From Spirochaetales bacterium (GTDB lineage Bacteria; Spirochaetota; Leptospiria; Leptospirales; Leptonemataceae), in contig JACKOY010000018.1 of NCBI GenBank assembly GCA_024233935.1, positions 20,478 through 84,477 on the forward strand: a stretch of 64,000 nt of DNA, read 5' to 3'. Numbering within the stretch: position 1 is the first letter of the stretch; each line of letters opens with the position of its first letter. The notes beneath the pieces are model-generated. The model saw nothing but the letters and a program-made list of their open reading frames with translations. It searched no databases and had not been told where the DNA came from. The position numbers were made by a program, and so were the translations under genes. Below are positions 53,183-62,187 of the stretch, piece by piece.

Positions 53183-54208
53183 ATGGTCCGCGTCTTTGTC
53201 TCTCTTTTTTGCCGCCTCAGCATAGTTGGCATTGCAACCTTGCTTTCGGCATGTTTGGTCTTCAACGATGTCTACGTAGGGGGTGTGCCCCTGGCGTCGC
53301 CGGATGCGCCGTTAGAAGAAGTCGTTCTGTATCCAACGGATGCCGGCCAACAGGGTTGCCTGGGCGGCATTGGAGCCGAGGGACCCCGCATACTCTTGAT
53401 TCCGATTGAGGGCGTCATAGGCGATGGGGGCATCCTCGAAAGGGATGTTACCTCTCCGGCCTACGTGCGTCGGGTGCTGGACACTGCTGCTCAGGACTCT
53501 TCCATCCGCGCGATTTTGATTCACGTGAACAGCCCGGGCGGTACCGTCAGCGCCTCGGATCTGATCTACCACATGATCAGCGAGTACAGTTCGCGGCGCA
53601 ACCTCCCGGTCTATGCGCACGTGGCGGACCTCGGGGCGTCCGGCGGCTACTACATCGCTATGGCGGCCCGCAACATCAACGCGCAGCCTACGGCGATCGT
53701 TGGCAGCATTGGTGTCATCATGGGTGGCTTTGAGCTCTCAGGGCTTATGGAGAAACTCGGCATCACGTACAACACGATTCGCTCGGGCGAAAACAAGGAC
53801 ACGCTCAGCCCCTTTCGCCCTATGCGCGAAGACGAGCGGGCGCGGCTGGAAGCGCAGATCGAACGCACCTACGAAGGCTTTCTCAGTATTGTGTCCAACG
53901 GCCGGGGCGATCGACTCAGCGGCGATGAGCTTCGTAACCTGGCCGACGGGCGTGTATTCGATGCAGAACAATCCCGCCAATACCGACTCGTCGATAGCGT
54001 CGGCTACATTGAAGACTACATCGATACTATTCGGCGAGAGGCAGGAATCGGGAATGCGAGTGTCGTCGCCTATCTTCCGGAAGGCACACCCGCGCACAAC
54101 CTCTACGACATTGGCAGCCGGCCGGCAGTTTCCGCGCTTTCCAGGCTGGAAGCTATGGGTTTGGTTTCTGGCTACCGGCTCTTCTACATCTGGGAAGCAG
54201 GTCTCTGA
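53183..54208 (+). CDS. sppA: Signal peptide peptidase SppA, lipoprotein form
   Basis: Serine-lysine protease of 341 residues. The Ser153 nucleophile is in DLGASGGYYIA, and Lys205 in SGENKDTLSP; the oxyanion region IHVNSPGGTVSASD is typical. The N-terminus has a lipobox (LLSAC, Cys24) in place of the usual transmembrane helix, so it is likely an anchored lipoprotein. It degrades signal peptides and misfolded membrane segments. Short SppA like this forms an octamer. The next gene follows after only 6 bases and may be co-transcribed. Confidence 0.9.
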   Translation: MVRVFVSLFCRLSIVGIATLLSACLVFNDVYVGGVPLASPDAPLEEVVLYPTDAGQQGCLGGIGAEGPRILLIPIEGVIGDGGILERDVTSPAYVRRVLDTAAQDSSIRAILIHVNSPGGTVSASDLIYHMISEYSSRRNLPVYAHVADLGASGGYYIAMAARNINAQPTAIVGSIGVIMGGFELSGLMEKLGITYNTIRSGENKDTLSPFRPMREDERARLEAQIERTYEGFLSIVSNGRGDRLSGDELRNLADGRVFDAEQSRQYRLVDSVGYIEDYIDTIRREAGIGNASVVAYLPEGTPAHNLYDIGSRPAVSALSRLEAMGLVSGYRLFYIWEAGL

Positions 54209-54214
54209 TCAAGC

Positions 54215-55681
54215 ATGTCCGACTCGGGTAAGTCCGACGCGGCAGAGCTCGATGCGATTTCCCTTTTTAAGAAGGGATACAACGAGGTAATCGAAGCCCA
54301 GACCAACCTGGTTCGCAGCACCCAGCAACTTCTGGGCTCAAACCTTGCTTCAGCGGACGATCGCTCCCGGCTGCAGGAAGCCCGGACCACAATTGATAAG
54401 GCTCTGGGTGAGATGCAAAAACAGGCCCGGCAACTGAGCTCAGACCTGAACCCGGGGAATCTGGAGAAGGATTCCATTCGGGAGTACCACAACATCTTCA
54501 GCGGAGAAGTCACCGACCATCGCGTGAGCTTCATACGCTTTCTTAAAACGTATGTGGCCCTCAAGAGATACGCGCTGGAAACGTCTCAACAGTGGGGCGA
54601 GATCCAGTCGGCGGTGCAGGCGGCCGGGCTGGCCGAGAAATCTGAGCTGCGATATCAACTCATCACATACCACGCGCGTCCGGGCATACAGTCCTGCGAA
54701 AATATTCAAACCTTCTGCAATCGCATGGGGCGCATTCTTCGGCTAAAACGGGACCCTCTCAGCAGTCGCTCATTGGACGGAGCCGCGGTCTACTCACCGG
54801 ACATTGAATACACACTCTCTTTTGTATTCACAACTGAGCTCGACACTCAATTGGAATTTCTGTTTGGCAGCCATCTACCCGACGCCGATCAGCTCCCCGA
54901 ATCGGTATTCGACCAGCAACCTCGGCGCAAGACCGCTGCTTCCGTGGCAGAGCCAGCCCGACCCGTCCTGGATCACAAGCTGGACGCTTCAGGATCCACG
55001 GACTGGAATCGCACGCCGCACTACTTTTTTCACTACGATCCTCGGGCCCTGGAGGAAGAAAGGGCGCGCTACGCAGACGTAATCTACATGGATACGCACA
55101 TGGGTGCGGATCAACAATACATCAAAAGCGACCTGATCATTAACATCTCCCGAAAATCGCGACTCACCGACAAAAAGGATATTGAGGCCGAATACCTGGG
55201 CTTTTTGCACGCGTTCTTTAATCTGGTAATTCAGATCAGTCAAATGAACATGAGTATCGATCCCCGTCTGGGCATGCTCTTCATCTATCATATGGGCCCG
55301 GCGACTTTTTACAGCCTCACCATTAAGTTTCTACAAGATTTGAAGACCGGAACCTTCCACAAGAGAGCCAGTGGCGGTGCAATGATCAAAAAATATATCC
55401 CCATGGAGTTGATTAAGAAGGCCATCGTTGATTTCTGGCGCAGCGACATCCTACCCCCCACAGAAAAGGAAAGAGACGACTACGGTCTCTACAAACGCAT
55501 TGCGATGCGCGTGAAGGAGACTCATGCGCGCCTCACAAAAAAGGCGCTTCTTGAGTACGAAAACGTCCCTGCGGACGTGAAGCGTCAGAAGAGTCGTGAG
55601 CAAATCATGCGGGAGAATATCGCTGAGTGGATGGGGTCCACCAACATCGTGATCTTTAAACGTTTCCTCAAGGCGAAGTAG
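54215..55681 (+). CDS. Conserved protein of unknown function, coiled-coil N-terminus
   Basis: A 488-residue soluble protein I do not recognise. The first 90 residues are a helical coiled-coil-like region (NEVIEAQTNLVRSTQQLLG, RLQEARTTIDKALGEMQKQARQL). A middle part with FFHYDPRALEEERARYAD, YKSDLIINISRKSR follows, and a basic C-terminus (LTKKALLEYENVPADVKRQK) ends it. I see no transmembrane helix and no catalytic motif. It is 6 bases after sppA. It shares a 14-base overlap at the 3' end with a convergent glycosyltransferase. The composition resembles hypothetical proteins seen in spirochaetes, but this is an impression, not a match. Confidence 0.6.
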   Translation: MSDSGKSDAAELDAISLFKKGYNEVIEAQTNLVRSTQQLLGSNLASADDRSRLQEARTTIDKALGEMQKQARQLSSDLNPGNLEKDSIREYHNIFSGEVTDHRVSFIRFLKTYVALKRYALETSQQWGEIQSAVQAAGLAEKSELRYQLITYHARPGIQSCENIQTFCNRMGRILRLKRDPLSSRSLDGAAVYSPDIEYTLSFVFTTELDTQLEFLFGSHLPDADQLPESVFDQQPRRKTAASVAEPARPVLDHKLDASGSTDWNRTPHYFFHYDPRALEEERARYADVIYMDTHMGADQQYIKSDLIINISRKSRLTDKKDIEAEYLGFLHAFFNLVIQISQMNMSIDPRLGMLFIYHMGPATFYSLTIKFLQDLKTGTFHKRASGGAMIKKYIPMELIKKAIVDFWRSDILPPTEKERDDYGLYKRIAMRVKETHARLTKKALLEYENVPADVKRQKSREQIMRENIAEWMGSTNIVIFKRFLKAK

Positions 55682-57638
55682 CAGCCTCGATTGCATACTC
55701 CTGCATACAGTACGGCTCCGGTTCGTGCCTCAAAGATCCCACTTGCCTGAGCTCATATCCGGAACGGTCGGACTCCGCGAGGGCATACTCGCCGGCGATA
55801 TCGCAATCCGGCCCGAGGGCCAGCAAACGATCAAAATCGTGCGGATTGCCGTGGTCCCCCGGGGCGTTCCGCAGCGCGCCAGAGTTCAGAGTGCGCATGC
55901 GCAGAAGCAGGTCAAAGTCGCTCGCGAGGAAACGACCGGCAGACTGTGCGATTCGTGGGTCTTCGTAGTAATGAAACGAGTTTACGAGCATATACCTGTG
56001 CCCGGGGTCAACGCGCCGCGCCATCCATCGCACGGGCTCAAACGCATTTCGATCGGTTCCGGTAAAACACAGCGGCCGGCTGCGGGTATACGCGTAATTC
56101 AGATCCAGGCCCGATCCTGCCGGGCCTTGTCCGCCCATCAGCAGCCGGAGTGGCATCACGCTTACAGTCAACGGTAGAAGAAACGCCATCGATAGCGCCA
56201 CAAAGCGCATACCGGTCTCAAGCCGACCGTATCGGGCTCGCCGGAACAATTGGGGAAGTGCCAGACACCAAACCGCACCGATCACGAAAAGGGCCGGCAA
56301 AAGATGATAGATGTGTCTGATCTGCTTGTTGCTGGTCAAAAGCTCCAGAATCACCCATTGGATCAGAATGACGCCAAACACGCCGGTTGCCGGGCGCCCG
56401 AGCCAATCCGTGAGGCCCTGGCCGATTCCCCGCTTACGGATGCTCAGAAGTGCGACCACGCAGCATGTCAGTAGCCCGGCTGCCAGGCAGGCGAGAACGG
56501 GCTCGGGAACATCAAACGTGCCTTCCACAAACCGCGCCAGAAAACTGCGCGCGCCGTCCTGCGCATGCAACTGCGTGCCCAGGGTGCTGTTGACGCGATC
56601 CGGATCGAGGAAGAGCCACCCCAGCGCCGGCAGAAAGTAGAATACGTAGATCGTTCGCGTGGCGGTGTCAAACAGACGTCGGAACTCAAAGCGAAAGCGA
56701 TACAGGTATACGTTGAAGTCCAGGAAGAGCACCACCGCCAGTGCGTACACCAGATATTTGCCCGACTTTGTATTCAGAACAGCCTTCAATGCGGGCAGTC
56801 GCGATCCCAGAACGAACGCGATCATGATTCCTGCGAATAGCAAAACCAACGCACCGCGCCAGCCGTGGTAACGCTGTTCCCGGGCCAGAACCAGCAACTC
56901 GATAAACCTACGCGGTCTCCGAACCAACTCGTACACCGCGTAGGCTATCAGAAGCATGAGCCCGTACGGATACTTGGTGTGGAAGAGGGCCTGACCGAAG
57001 ACCAAAAGCCCAATAGCGAAGCGTTTGCGACGCGGAAAGTCATGCAGCGTTCCGGCTTCCGCCATCGTCTGTCGTAAACGCTGTTGTTCGTAGAGCTTGA
57101 AGGTGAAATAAAGAGTCCAGAGCATGAAGAACATGCCCTGGCCTTCCAGCATGGCCGAAACACCGTAGGCCGGAATTTCACTCGTGAACAAGAGCGATAC
57201 GCTGGCGAAAAACCAGATGACCGCAGCCTGAAGACCGCTGCGGGTAAATTCAAAGGCAACGATCCAGATGGAAGGAAACACAAGCGCATAAAACACAAAG
57301 CCAATCGCAACATCGAGGATCGTGTTGGGTCCGGTGTCACTGAGCAGAAAAACGATGAGGGCGATGGCGCTTCGGAGAAAAGGCCAGGTGGGGGCGCGGA
57401 GCAAGGATGCCAGAGCAGGCATCACATCTCCACGGACGAGTTCTTGGTACTGGTCCAGGACCAGGCTCAGCCTGAGGTTGGCATCCCAGGACAGAACGTC
57501 CGTGTTCGGACACTTCTCTTCAAAATATTTCCAGGAACTACCCAGCAACTGCTGAACAAGGACGGCCGTAACAACCAGCAAAAGGCCCGGGGCGAGTGCC
57601 CTCAACCACGCTCGCCCTTTCTCTGATAGCAAATTCAC
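55668..57638 (-). CDS. GT-C-type membrane glycosyltransferase-like protein
   Basis: A 656-residue polytopic protein with about 11-12 hydrophobic segments and soluble N- and C-terminal parts, the layout of GT-C glycosyltransferases (PMT/ArnT-like). The first loop after the first helix carries CPNTDVLSWDANLRLSL, with Asp residues where GT-C enzymes have the catalytic Asp. The C-terminal soluble part (about 505-656) has HYYEDPRIAQSAGRFLASDFDLL. Substrate unknown; it could transfer polyprenyl-linked sugars at the periplasmic face. It ends tail to tail with the unknown gene above, and a short lipoprotein gene lies 16 bp upstream on the same strand. Confidence 0.65.
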   Translation of the reverse strand: MNLLSEKGRAWLRALAPGLLLVVTAVLVQQLLGSSWKYFEEKCPNTDVLSWDANLRLSLVLDQYQELVRGDVMPALASLLRAPTWPFLRSAIALIVFLLSDTGPNTILDVAIGFVFYALVFPSIWIVAFEFTRSGLQAAVIWFFASVSLLFTSEIPAYGVSAMLEGQGMFFMLWTLYFTFKLYEQQRLRQTMAEAGTLHDFPRRKRFAIGLLVFGQALFHTKYPYGLMLLIAYAVYELVRRPRRFIELLVLAREQRYHGWRGALVLLFAGIMIAFVLGSRLPALKAVLNTKSGKYLVYALAVVLFLDFNVYLYRFRFEFRRLFDTATRTIYVFYFLPALGWLFLDPDRVNSTLGTQLHAQDGARSFLARFVEGTFDVPEPVLACLAAGLLTCCVVALLSIRKRGIGQGLTDWLGRPATGVFGVILIQWVILELLTSNKQIRHIYHLLPALFVIGAVWCLALPQLFRRARYGRLETGMRFVALSMAFLLPLTVSVMPLRLLMGGQGPAGSGLDLNYAYTRSRPLCFTGTDRNAFEPVRWMARRVDPGHRYMLVNSFHYYEDPRIAQSAGRFLASDFDLLLRMRTLNSGALRNAPGDHGNPHDFDRLLALGPDCDIAGEYALAESDRSGYELRQVGSLRHEPEPYCMQEYAIEAATSP

Positions 57639-57654
57639 ACAATCACCGGCCTTT

Positions 57655-58254
57655 CTAGAAGAGTCTGTAAAAGTACCAGCTATCTCCCGACTTTACGAGG
57701 ACAGGGTTGTTAAAGAAATAGCTGCGCGAGGGAACGTCTTCCAGGGTCAGTTCGACCTCACATTGGTCCTGACTTTCCACAAAAATATCCGCCCGAATGC
57801 TCCGTGTCAGATGAAGCACCTCCCGCAGAGGAACTCGATCCGGATCATCGCTCTCGATAAAAAAATCGTGCATGTAGCCATCGCTCCGACGGAGCTCCGA
57901 GACAAATGCGTCGTTGTCACGGAAGGCTTTGTAGTCCACGAAGACACCGCGATCGGGATCAATGAGACGCGCCATATCAACCAGGGAACCCGAATGCACA
58001 ATTCCAACCAACTCTTCCAGGCGCCCCTGGACCTGACGAAGTAGCTCCGCGCGCTCTGCTTCCGGAACATCCTCCGACCAACGAACGCGACCAATCTCAA
58101 TCTCCGGCACTTCGTCATAGTGCGGGAGCTCGGCAATCGGCACGTCCGGACCCGGGGGCTCTCCGCACATGCTCCATAGAATCACGAGCAAGATCGGCGC
58201 CCAGGTTGCGCGCCATCGCCCTTTAGCCCTAGAGTATCTTCTGGAGTAGCTCAC
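57655..58254 (-). CDS. Small lipoprotein of unknown function
   Basis: A 199-residue protein with a basic N-terminus and lipobox-like LLVILWSMC (Cys30), so probably a lipoprotein. The body has an acidic stretch (VPEIEIGRVRWSEDVPEAERAELL) and the ending SYFFNNPVLVKSGDSWYFYRLF, typical of small periplasmic NTF2-like or lipoprotein families, though I could not name one. It overlaps the TPR/Mrr-like gene upstream by 26 bases, and the glycosyltransferase follows 16 bases downstream, so all three may be one operon. Confidence 0.6.
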   Translation of the reverse strand: MSYSRRYSRAKGRWRATWAPILLVILWSMCGEPPGPDVPIAELPHYDEVPEIEIGRVRWSEDVPEAERAELLRQVQGRLEELVGIVHSGSLVDMARLIDPDRGVFVDYKAFRDNDAFVSELRRSDGYMHDFFIESDDPDRVPLREVLHLTRSIRADIFVESQDQCEVELTLEDVPSRSYFFNNPVLVKSGDSWYFYRLF

Positions 58255-59794
58255 CCAGATCTTCCTCGTTGATGACCGTAATTTTTTTAAGGTTCTTAAG
58301 AGCCGCTTCGGCGCCAGAGGTAAGCTTGGCTCCCGCTACCACGAATCCCAGATTCGCCTTGTGTTCATTCATGTAGTTTTGCTGTTCTCGCAAGAATATG
58401 TCCGATATGGGCTGATTCTTCCACTGTCGAATGCGAAAGAGCGCCGTGATCTTCTTATCTTCAGCACTTGAGGAGAGAAAGTCGGCACCGTCCTTGTCGC
58501 GGTATGGCAGCGTCTTTTTGATTCGGTACCCAAGCGACGTAATGATACGTGTGCAGGCGCTGAGAAACAATTCGCCCTTGAGGGAGTTGAATTTCTCGAT
58601 CATCGCCATCGGATCGACGCCCTCTTTCGCCGGTTCCACCTTTCGAACCGATCCGTCTTTTGTGAAATATCGCAGCAGATCAAATTCAACGTCCTGCTGC
58701 AGTCCGCTGAGCCGGTAGAGTGCGTCGGACGGAAAGCGGTTCCGAATCCAATCCTGCATGTGCGCGCGAAAATCAAAGCCCCGCGGGCTGACCTGATCGA
58801 TCTGCGCGACCTGTTCTTCGAGGTCCATACGAAAATCCGAAACCTTCATGACCGTCTCATCCGCCGGGTTGCGAATTTCCAGCTCGAGTAAGTGCTCATT
58901 TGCTTTTTCCAGATCGCCGTTCAGCATAGCCATGTAGGCTACCGACATGCGCGCGTCGTATTCTTCTTCCTCCCAGTTTTCCTTCATGGCCGCATTCAGG
59001 CAGTTTTCCGCATGCTCAAGAGCCTTTTCGTACTCACCGGTCAAGTAATAGACCGCCGTGGCGAGCTTGCTACCGATAAAGGATACGTAAGTGTCGGTCA
59101 GTTGAGGCAACAGGGTGCCCAGCACGCTCAGGGCCGAATTCGCGTCTCCTTCGCGAAACGAGTGCAGGGCATACAGAAACTGCGCAGTCTGATTACCCGG
59201 TGCAAGGTCAACGCCCATCTTTAGTGATTCCCGGGCCTCCTTGCTCTTGAGCATCGCCTGGGTAACACCCCGCGCGATCTGGTAGTCTGCGTTGTTCGGT
59301 GCGGCCTTCACCAGACGGCGGAAGAAGCGGTCGGCGACCTCGAATTCGCCCTGACCGACAGCCATGAAGGCCACATAGGCCAGAGCAACCTCATTACCCG
59401 GGTCATATTGCAATACTTCCAGATAGTTTTCAAAGCTATCCCCGAGTCGGTCCTGCTCGTAATACAATTGGGCCAGACGCGAGAGCACCTGAGTCGCATT
59501 GACTTCTCCCATATATCGCCCGATGCGCTTCACCTTCAGGAGATGTTCCAGTTCCTGCTCTTCGTTGCCCTCCATGGAGTAAATTCGTGACATATAGTAG
59601 TGCCCGCGGGGGTTGTCGCTCTCCCGCTCTACTTTTGAACGCAGGATAGCCCGGGCATCCACGTAGTTTCCCGCCCGGGCGAGCGCGACCGCGCGCTCGA
59701 AAACATTTCCGCGCTCGAGAACAAAGAAGTAGTAGAGCGCTCCTGCACCGGCCGCGCCCACCGCAATCGCCATTATCAAATACAATAAGCCCAT
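58229..59794 (-). CDS. Membrane TPR protein with degenerate Mrr-like nuclease domain
   Basis: A 521-residue protein with one N-terminal transmembrane helix (about 3-25), TPR-like repeats (about 30-320: RGHYYMSRIYSMEGNEEQELEHLL, LAQLYYEQDRLGDSFENYLEVLQYDPGN) and a C-terminal domain (about 415-521) that looks like the Mrr/restriction-endonuclease fold. There FLSACTRIITSLGYRIKK, DKDGADFL and the ending VINEEDLGELLQKIL follow the Mrr pattern. The Q-x-K catalytic pair is replaced (FRIRQWKN), so DNA cleavage is doubtful. The domain would be in the cytoplasm. Its neighbours are a lipoprotein and a nucleosidase-like gene. Confidence 0.65.
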   Translation of the reverse strand: MGLLYLIMAIAVGAAGAGALYYFFVLERGNVFERAVALARAGNYVDARAILRSKVERESDNPRGHYYMSRIYSMEGNEEQELEHLLKVKRIGRYMGEVNATQVLSRLAQLYYEQDRLGDSFENYLEVLQYDPGNEVALAYVAFMAVGQGEFEVADRFFRRLVKAAPNNADYQIARGVTQAMLKSKEARESLKMGVDLAPGNQTAQFLYALHSFREGDANSALSVLGTLLPQLTDTYVSFIGSKLATAVYYLTGEYEKALEHAENCLNAAMKENWEEEEYDARMSVAYMAMLNGDLEKANEHLLELEIRNPADETVMKVSDFRMDLEEQVAQIDQVSPRGFDFRAHMQDWIRNRFPSDALYRLSGLQQDVEFDLLRYFTKDGSVRKVEPAKEGVDPMAMIEKFNSLKGELFLSACTRIITSLGYRIKKTLPYRDKDGADFLSSSAEDKKITALFRIRQWKNQPISDIFLREQQNYMNEHKANLGFVVAGAKLTSGAEAALKNLKKITVINEEDLGELLQKIL

Positions 59795-59818
59795 GACCGG
59801 GATCCGTAGTGTGTACTC

Positions 59819-60562
59819 TCAATGGGGAATAAAGACGCTGTCAATGGAACCCGTTTTTGCGCGCCCGGACAGAATTCCGGGCAACAGCCCGCCCACGGCC
59901 CGGCGCAGCCCGTCGAGCCCCTCCGCTTTCTGACCCAGGAGACGCCGCAGGCGCAGGGGACCACCGGGGAACAGGAATCCGGTCCGAATGCGCTCCCACA
60001 GCGAATCTCTGTACCAACCCCGTACGAGATGTTCGTAGCGAAACAGGTCGTAGCTTTCCGGACGATCTCCGATCACCTTAACGAAAATCACAGTTACTGA
60101 TTCAGCAACCTCTTCGGTTCGTCCGAGGAGCGCCAGTAGCGGCGCCGCTTCCATCTCGCACGCCGTGGCCTTGAAGCGGAGAGCCAGCTCGTCCTTTTCC
60201 CAGGGTTCAAACACCGGGCTGCCGACGGAAACAAGCGTGTCCCGGCCAGGCCCTCCGGGGTACACCAGGCCCGACTCGGATTCGAGCACAGATCGCAAAG
60301 CCAGGCGCTCACCAACCGGGCGCGGGTCATCCAGCCGCAAAAGCCCTACCAATCCTGCGTTAACAACAATGTCCGGCTTGAGCTCCCGTAGAGCGCGCCG
60401 CAACAACCGGCGCCGGGATAGTCCTGCGCCCGCGCTCAAGGCGAACAGAGAAGCGCTCTTCAACGATAGGTACAGGCCGCGGCTGCGATCAAACTGAAGA
60501 GACAGCAGACCACGCAATGCCCGCAATTCCTCGCCGGTACCGGTTACAAGAAGCAGCCGCAC
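59819..60562 (-). CDS. Nucleoside phosphorylase/MTAN-family protein
   Basis: A 247-residue protein of the PNP_UDP_1/MTA-SAH-nucleosidase fold. INVNAGLVGLL-type segment (VVNAGLVGLL), KATACEMEAAPLLALLG with the purine-pocket Met-Glu, and VIFVKVIGDRPES with the catalytic Asp region are visible. It might cleave methylthioadenosine, adenosylhomocysteine or futalosine; the divergent N-terminus (VTGTGEELRALRGLL) prevents assignment. It is 24 bases downstream of nothing on its strand but 8 bases after the DUF5683-like gene, and may be co-transcribed with it. Confidence 0.6.
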   Translation of the reverse strand: MRLLLVTGTGEELRALRGLLSLQFDRSRGLYLSLKSASLFALSAGAGLSRRRLLRRALRELKPDIVVNAGLVGLLRLDDPRPVGERLALRSVLESESGLVYPGGPGRDTLVSVGSPVFEPWEKDELALRFKATACEMEAAPLLALLGRTEEVAESVTVIFVKVIGDRPESYDLFRYEHLVRGWYRDSLWERIRTGFLFPGGPLRLRRLLGQKAEGLDGLRRAVGGLLPGILSGRAKTGSIDSVFIPH

Positions 60563-60570
60563 GAGGCAGG

Positions 60571-61434
60571 TCAGTAGCGAAGTTGATAGCTCAAGCCCAA
60601 TTGATCTCCGGAGGTTCGAAGATTGACGGATTGAGTGGAATCAGGGTGGAAGATCACGACATCAACCAGGTTCCAGACGTAAAGCGCGAGCAGGGCCGTA
60701 CGCATGCCGTTTGCAAAATCTCCGGAAAGCTCCTGTCGATCTCGGAGGGCGCCGGTATCGTTCAGCTGCACGAGACCTGATGCAATAAAGGGAGTCGTAT
60801 CCGTTATTGTAACACCCAAAAAAGACAAAACAAGGGGCGAGGTCAGAAAAAACCTATCAGCGCTGTTTGTATATGCGGTGCGATACCTGTCGTGCAGATC
60901 ATCGGCATAGAGGCTCACACCAAGGGTCGCCGCAAATCCAAGACCGAAACCCCAGGCTGCGCCACTACGTCCTTGATAGGCCTGTCCCCAACCGGGCAGG
61001 ATCAAACTGCGAAAGAATGCATTGCGTACAATCGGACCCTGGTTCTCGCGCCGGGCCCTCTGCTCTACCTCTCTGCGCTGGGCTTCTTCTGCCTGGCGTT
61101 GCCGTTCGGCCTCCGCCTGGCGTGCGGCTTCCTCTTCCTGCTGGCGCTGCAGCTCCTCCTGCCGGAGTCGCTCGGCTTCCTGCTGGCGCCGCAATTCCGC
61201 CTCACGCGCGAGTCGCTCGGCTTCCTCGTTTCCGTAGACAATGCGGCGGATGTCGTCCTTTTGGATGACCTGAACGCCCTGGGCGGTGCGAATGCGAACT
61301 TCGGTCCGCGTCTGGCCAACGATGGTTCCGTTGACGACGCCCCCATTCTTGAGATAGATGGTCTCGGCCATAAGAGCGCATGGCAGGAGGAAAACCAGAA
61401 GGAGCAGACGCAGTTTTTTCCGAAGCGAAATCAT
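60571..61434 (-). CDS. DUF5683-like exported protein with Glu/Arg-rich coiled coil
   Basis: A 287-residue protein from ATG 61434 with a signal sequence (LRLLLLVFLLPCALMA). Residues about 23-65 form a small beta domain (LKNGGVVNGTIVGQTRTEVRIRTAQGVQVI, KDDIRRIVYG). A Glu/Arg/Gln-rich helix (about 68-130) follows, then a membrane part containing SLILPGWGQAYQGRSGAAWGFGLGFAATLG, the DUF5683 pattern of two or three helices. The role is unknown. It is the first gene upstream of the nucleosidase-like gene on the minus strand. Confidence 0.65.
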   Translation of the reverse strand: MISLRKKLRLLLLVFLLPCALMAETIYLKNGGVVNGTIVGQTRTEVRIRTAQGVQVIQKDDIRRIVYGNEEAERLAREAELRRQQEAERLRQEELQRQQEEEAARQAEAERQRQAEEAQRREVEQRARRENQGPIVRNAFFRSLILPGWGQAYQGRSGAAWGFGLGFAATLGVSLYADDLHDRYRTAYTNSADRFFLTSPLVLSFLGVTITDTTPFIASGLVQLNDTGALRDRQELSGDFANGMRTALLALYVWNLVDVVIFHPDSTQSVNLRTSGDQLGLSYQLRY

Positions 61435-61488
61435 CACCAGGACACCCGAACCGGTTGCGGCCCATTGCAATCGCTCGATATGTTTCGT

Positions 61489-62187
61489 CTACTTATTCTT
61501 GGGCCGTTGCCCGCCGGCCGGGGCCATAACTGCCAGCTCAATGCGGTCCAAAAGCAAGCGCGCCAGAGACTCTTTGGGCCCCGGCCCCAGCCACTGCTGT
61601 AGACCTTCCCGGTCGACGATCAAAAGCGCGTTCTCATTTTCGCCGAAGCCGGTTTCGCCCTTGAAGACACGATTGGCGCAGATCATATCCAGGTCCTTTT
61701 CCCGGAGCTTGCGCATGGCATATTCCTCGAGATTGTCTGTCTCTGCCGCAAAACCCACCCGAAAAAGACCCTGCAACTGCCGGGCCGGCTCCACAATCGA
61801 TTTCAGGATATCCAGGGTCGGTTTGAGCTGGAGCGAAAGCCCTTCCTTGTCGGATTTCTTGATTTTCGAAGCGCTGATCTGAGCCGGCGTATAGTCTGCC
61901 GGGGCCGCCGCCATCACAAGAATCGTTCGATCGGCGAGCTGCTGCCGAACCGCGGCGCCCATCTCGAGAGTGGTTTCAACTGCGATGTTTTGGGCTCCCT
62001 CCACCTGCTGATAGCGTTCGGGAACTGGACCCGCGATATAGATGACTTCGTGAAAGCCGCGCTTCAGCGCCTCGGAGGCGAGACAATGACCGGTCTTACC
62101 GGTGGAAGGATTGGAAATAAAGCGCACGGGATCAATCCACTCGCGCGTTGGCCCCGTCACGACAACGAAACGAAAGGGACGATCCAT
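61489..62187 (-). CDS. coaB: Phosphopantothenate-cysteine ligase (CoaB), stand-alone
   Basis: A 232-residue enzyme that joins cysteine to phosphopantothenate with CTP in coenzyme A synthesis. It starts at ATG 62187, sharing one base with the coaC stop (TGATG). VVTGPTREWIDPVRFISNPSTGKTG is the CoaB N-terminus with nucleotide loop, and AAPADYTP and FAAETDNL are typical of the family; K-x-K-K (SKIKKSD) supplies the catalytic Lys. In most bacteria CoaB is the C-terminal half of CoaBC; here it is separate. It uses the cysteine made by the CysM pathway. Confidence 0.9.
   Translation of the reverse strand: MDRPFRFVVVTGPTREWIDPVRFISNPSTGKTGHCLASEALKRGFHEVIYIAGPVPERYQQVEGAQNIAVETTLEMGAAVRQQLADRTILVMAAAPADYTPAQISASKIKKSDKEGLSLQLKPTLDILKSIVEPARQLQGLFRVGFAAETDNLEEYAMRKLREKDLDMICANRVFKGETGFGENENALLIVDREGLQQWLGPGPKESLARLLLDRIELAVMAPAGGQRPKNK

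Noticed and set aside
53517..53532. A parS-like TTCACGTGAA core
   Set aside because: Only about 12 of 16 bases match, and it codes for the conserved IHVNSPGG of SppA, so chance coding similarity explains it.
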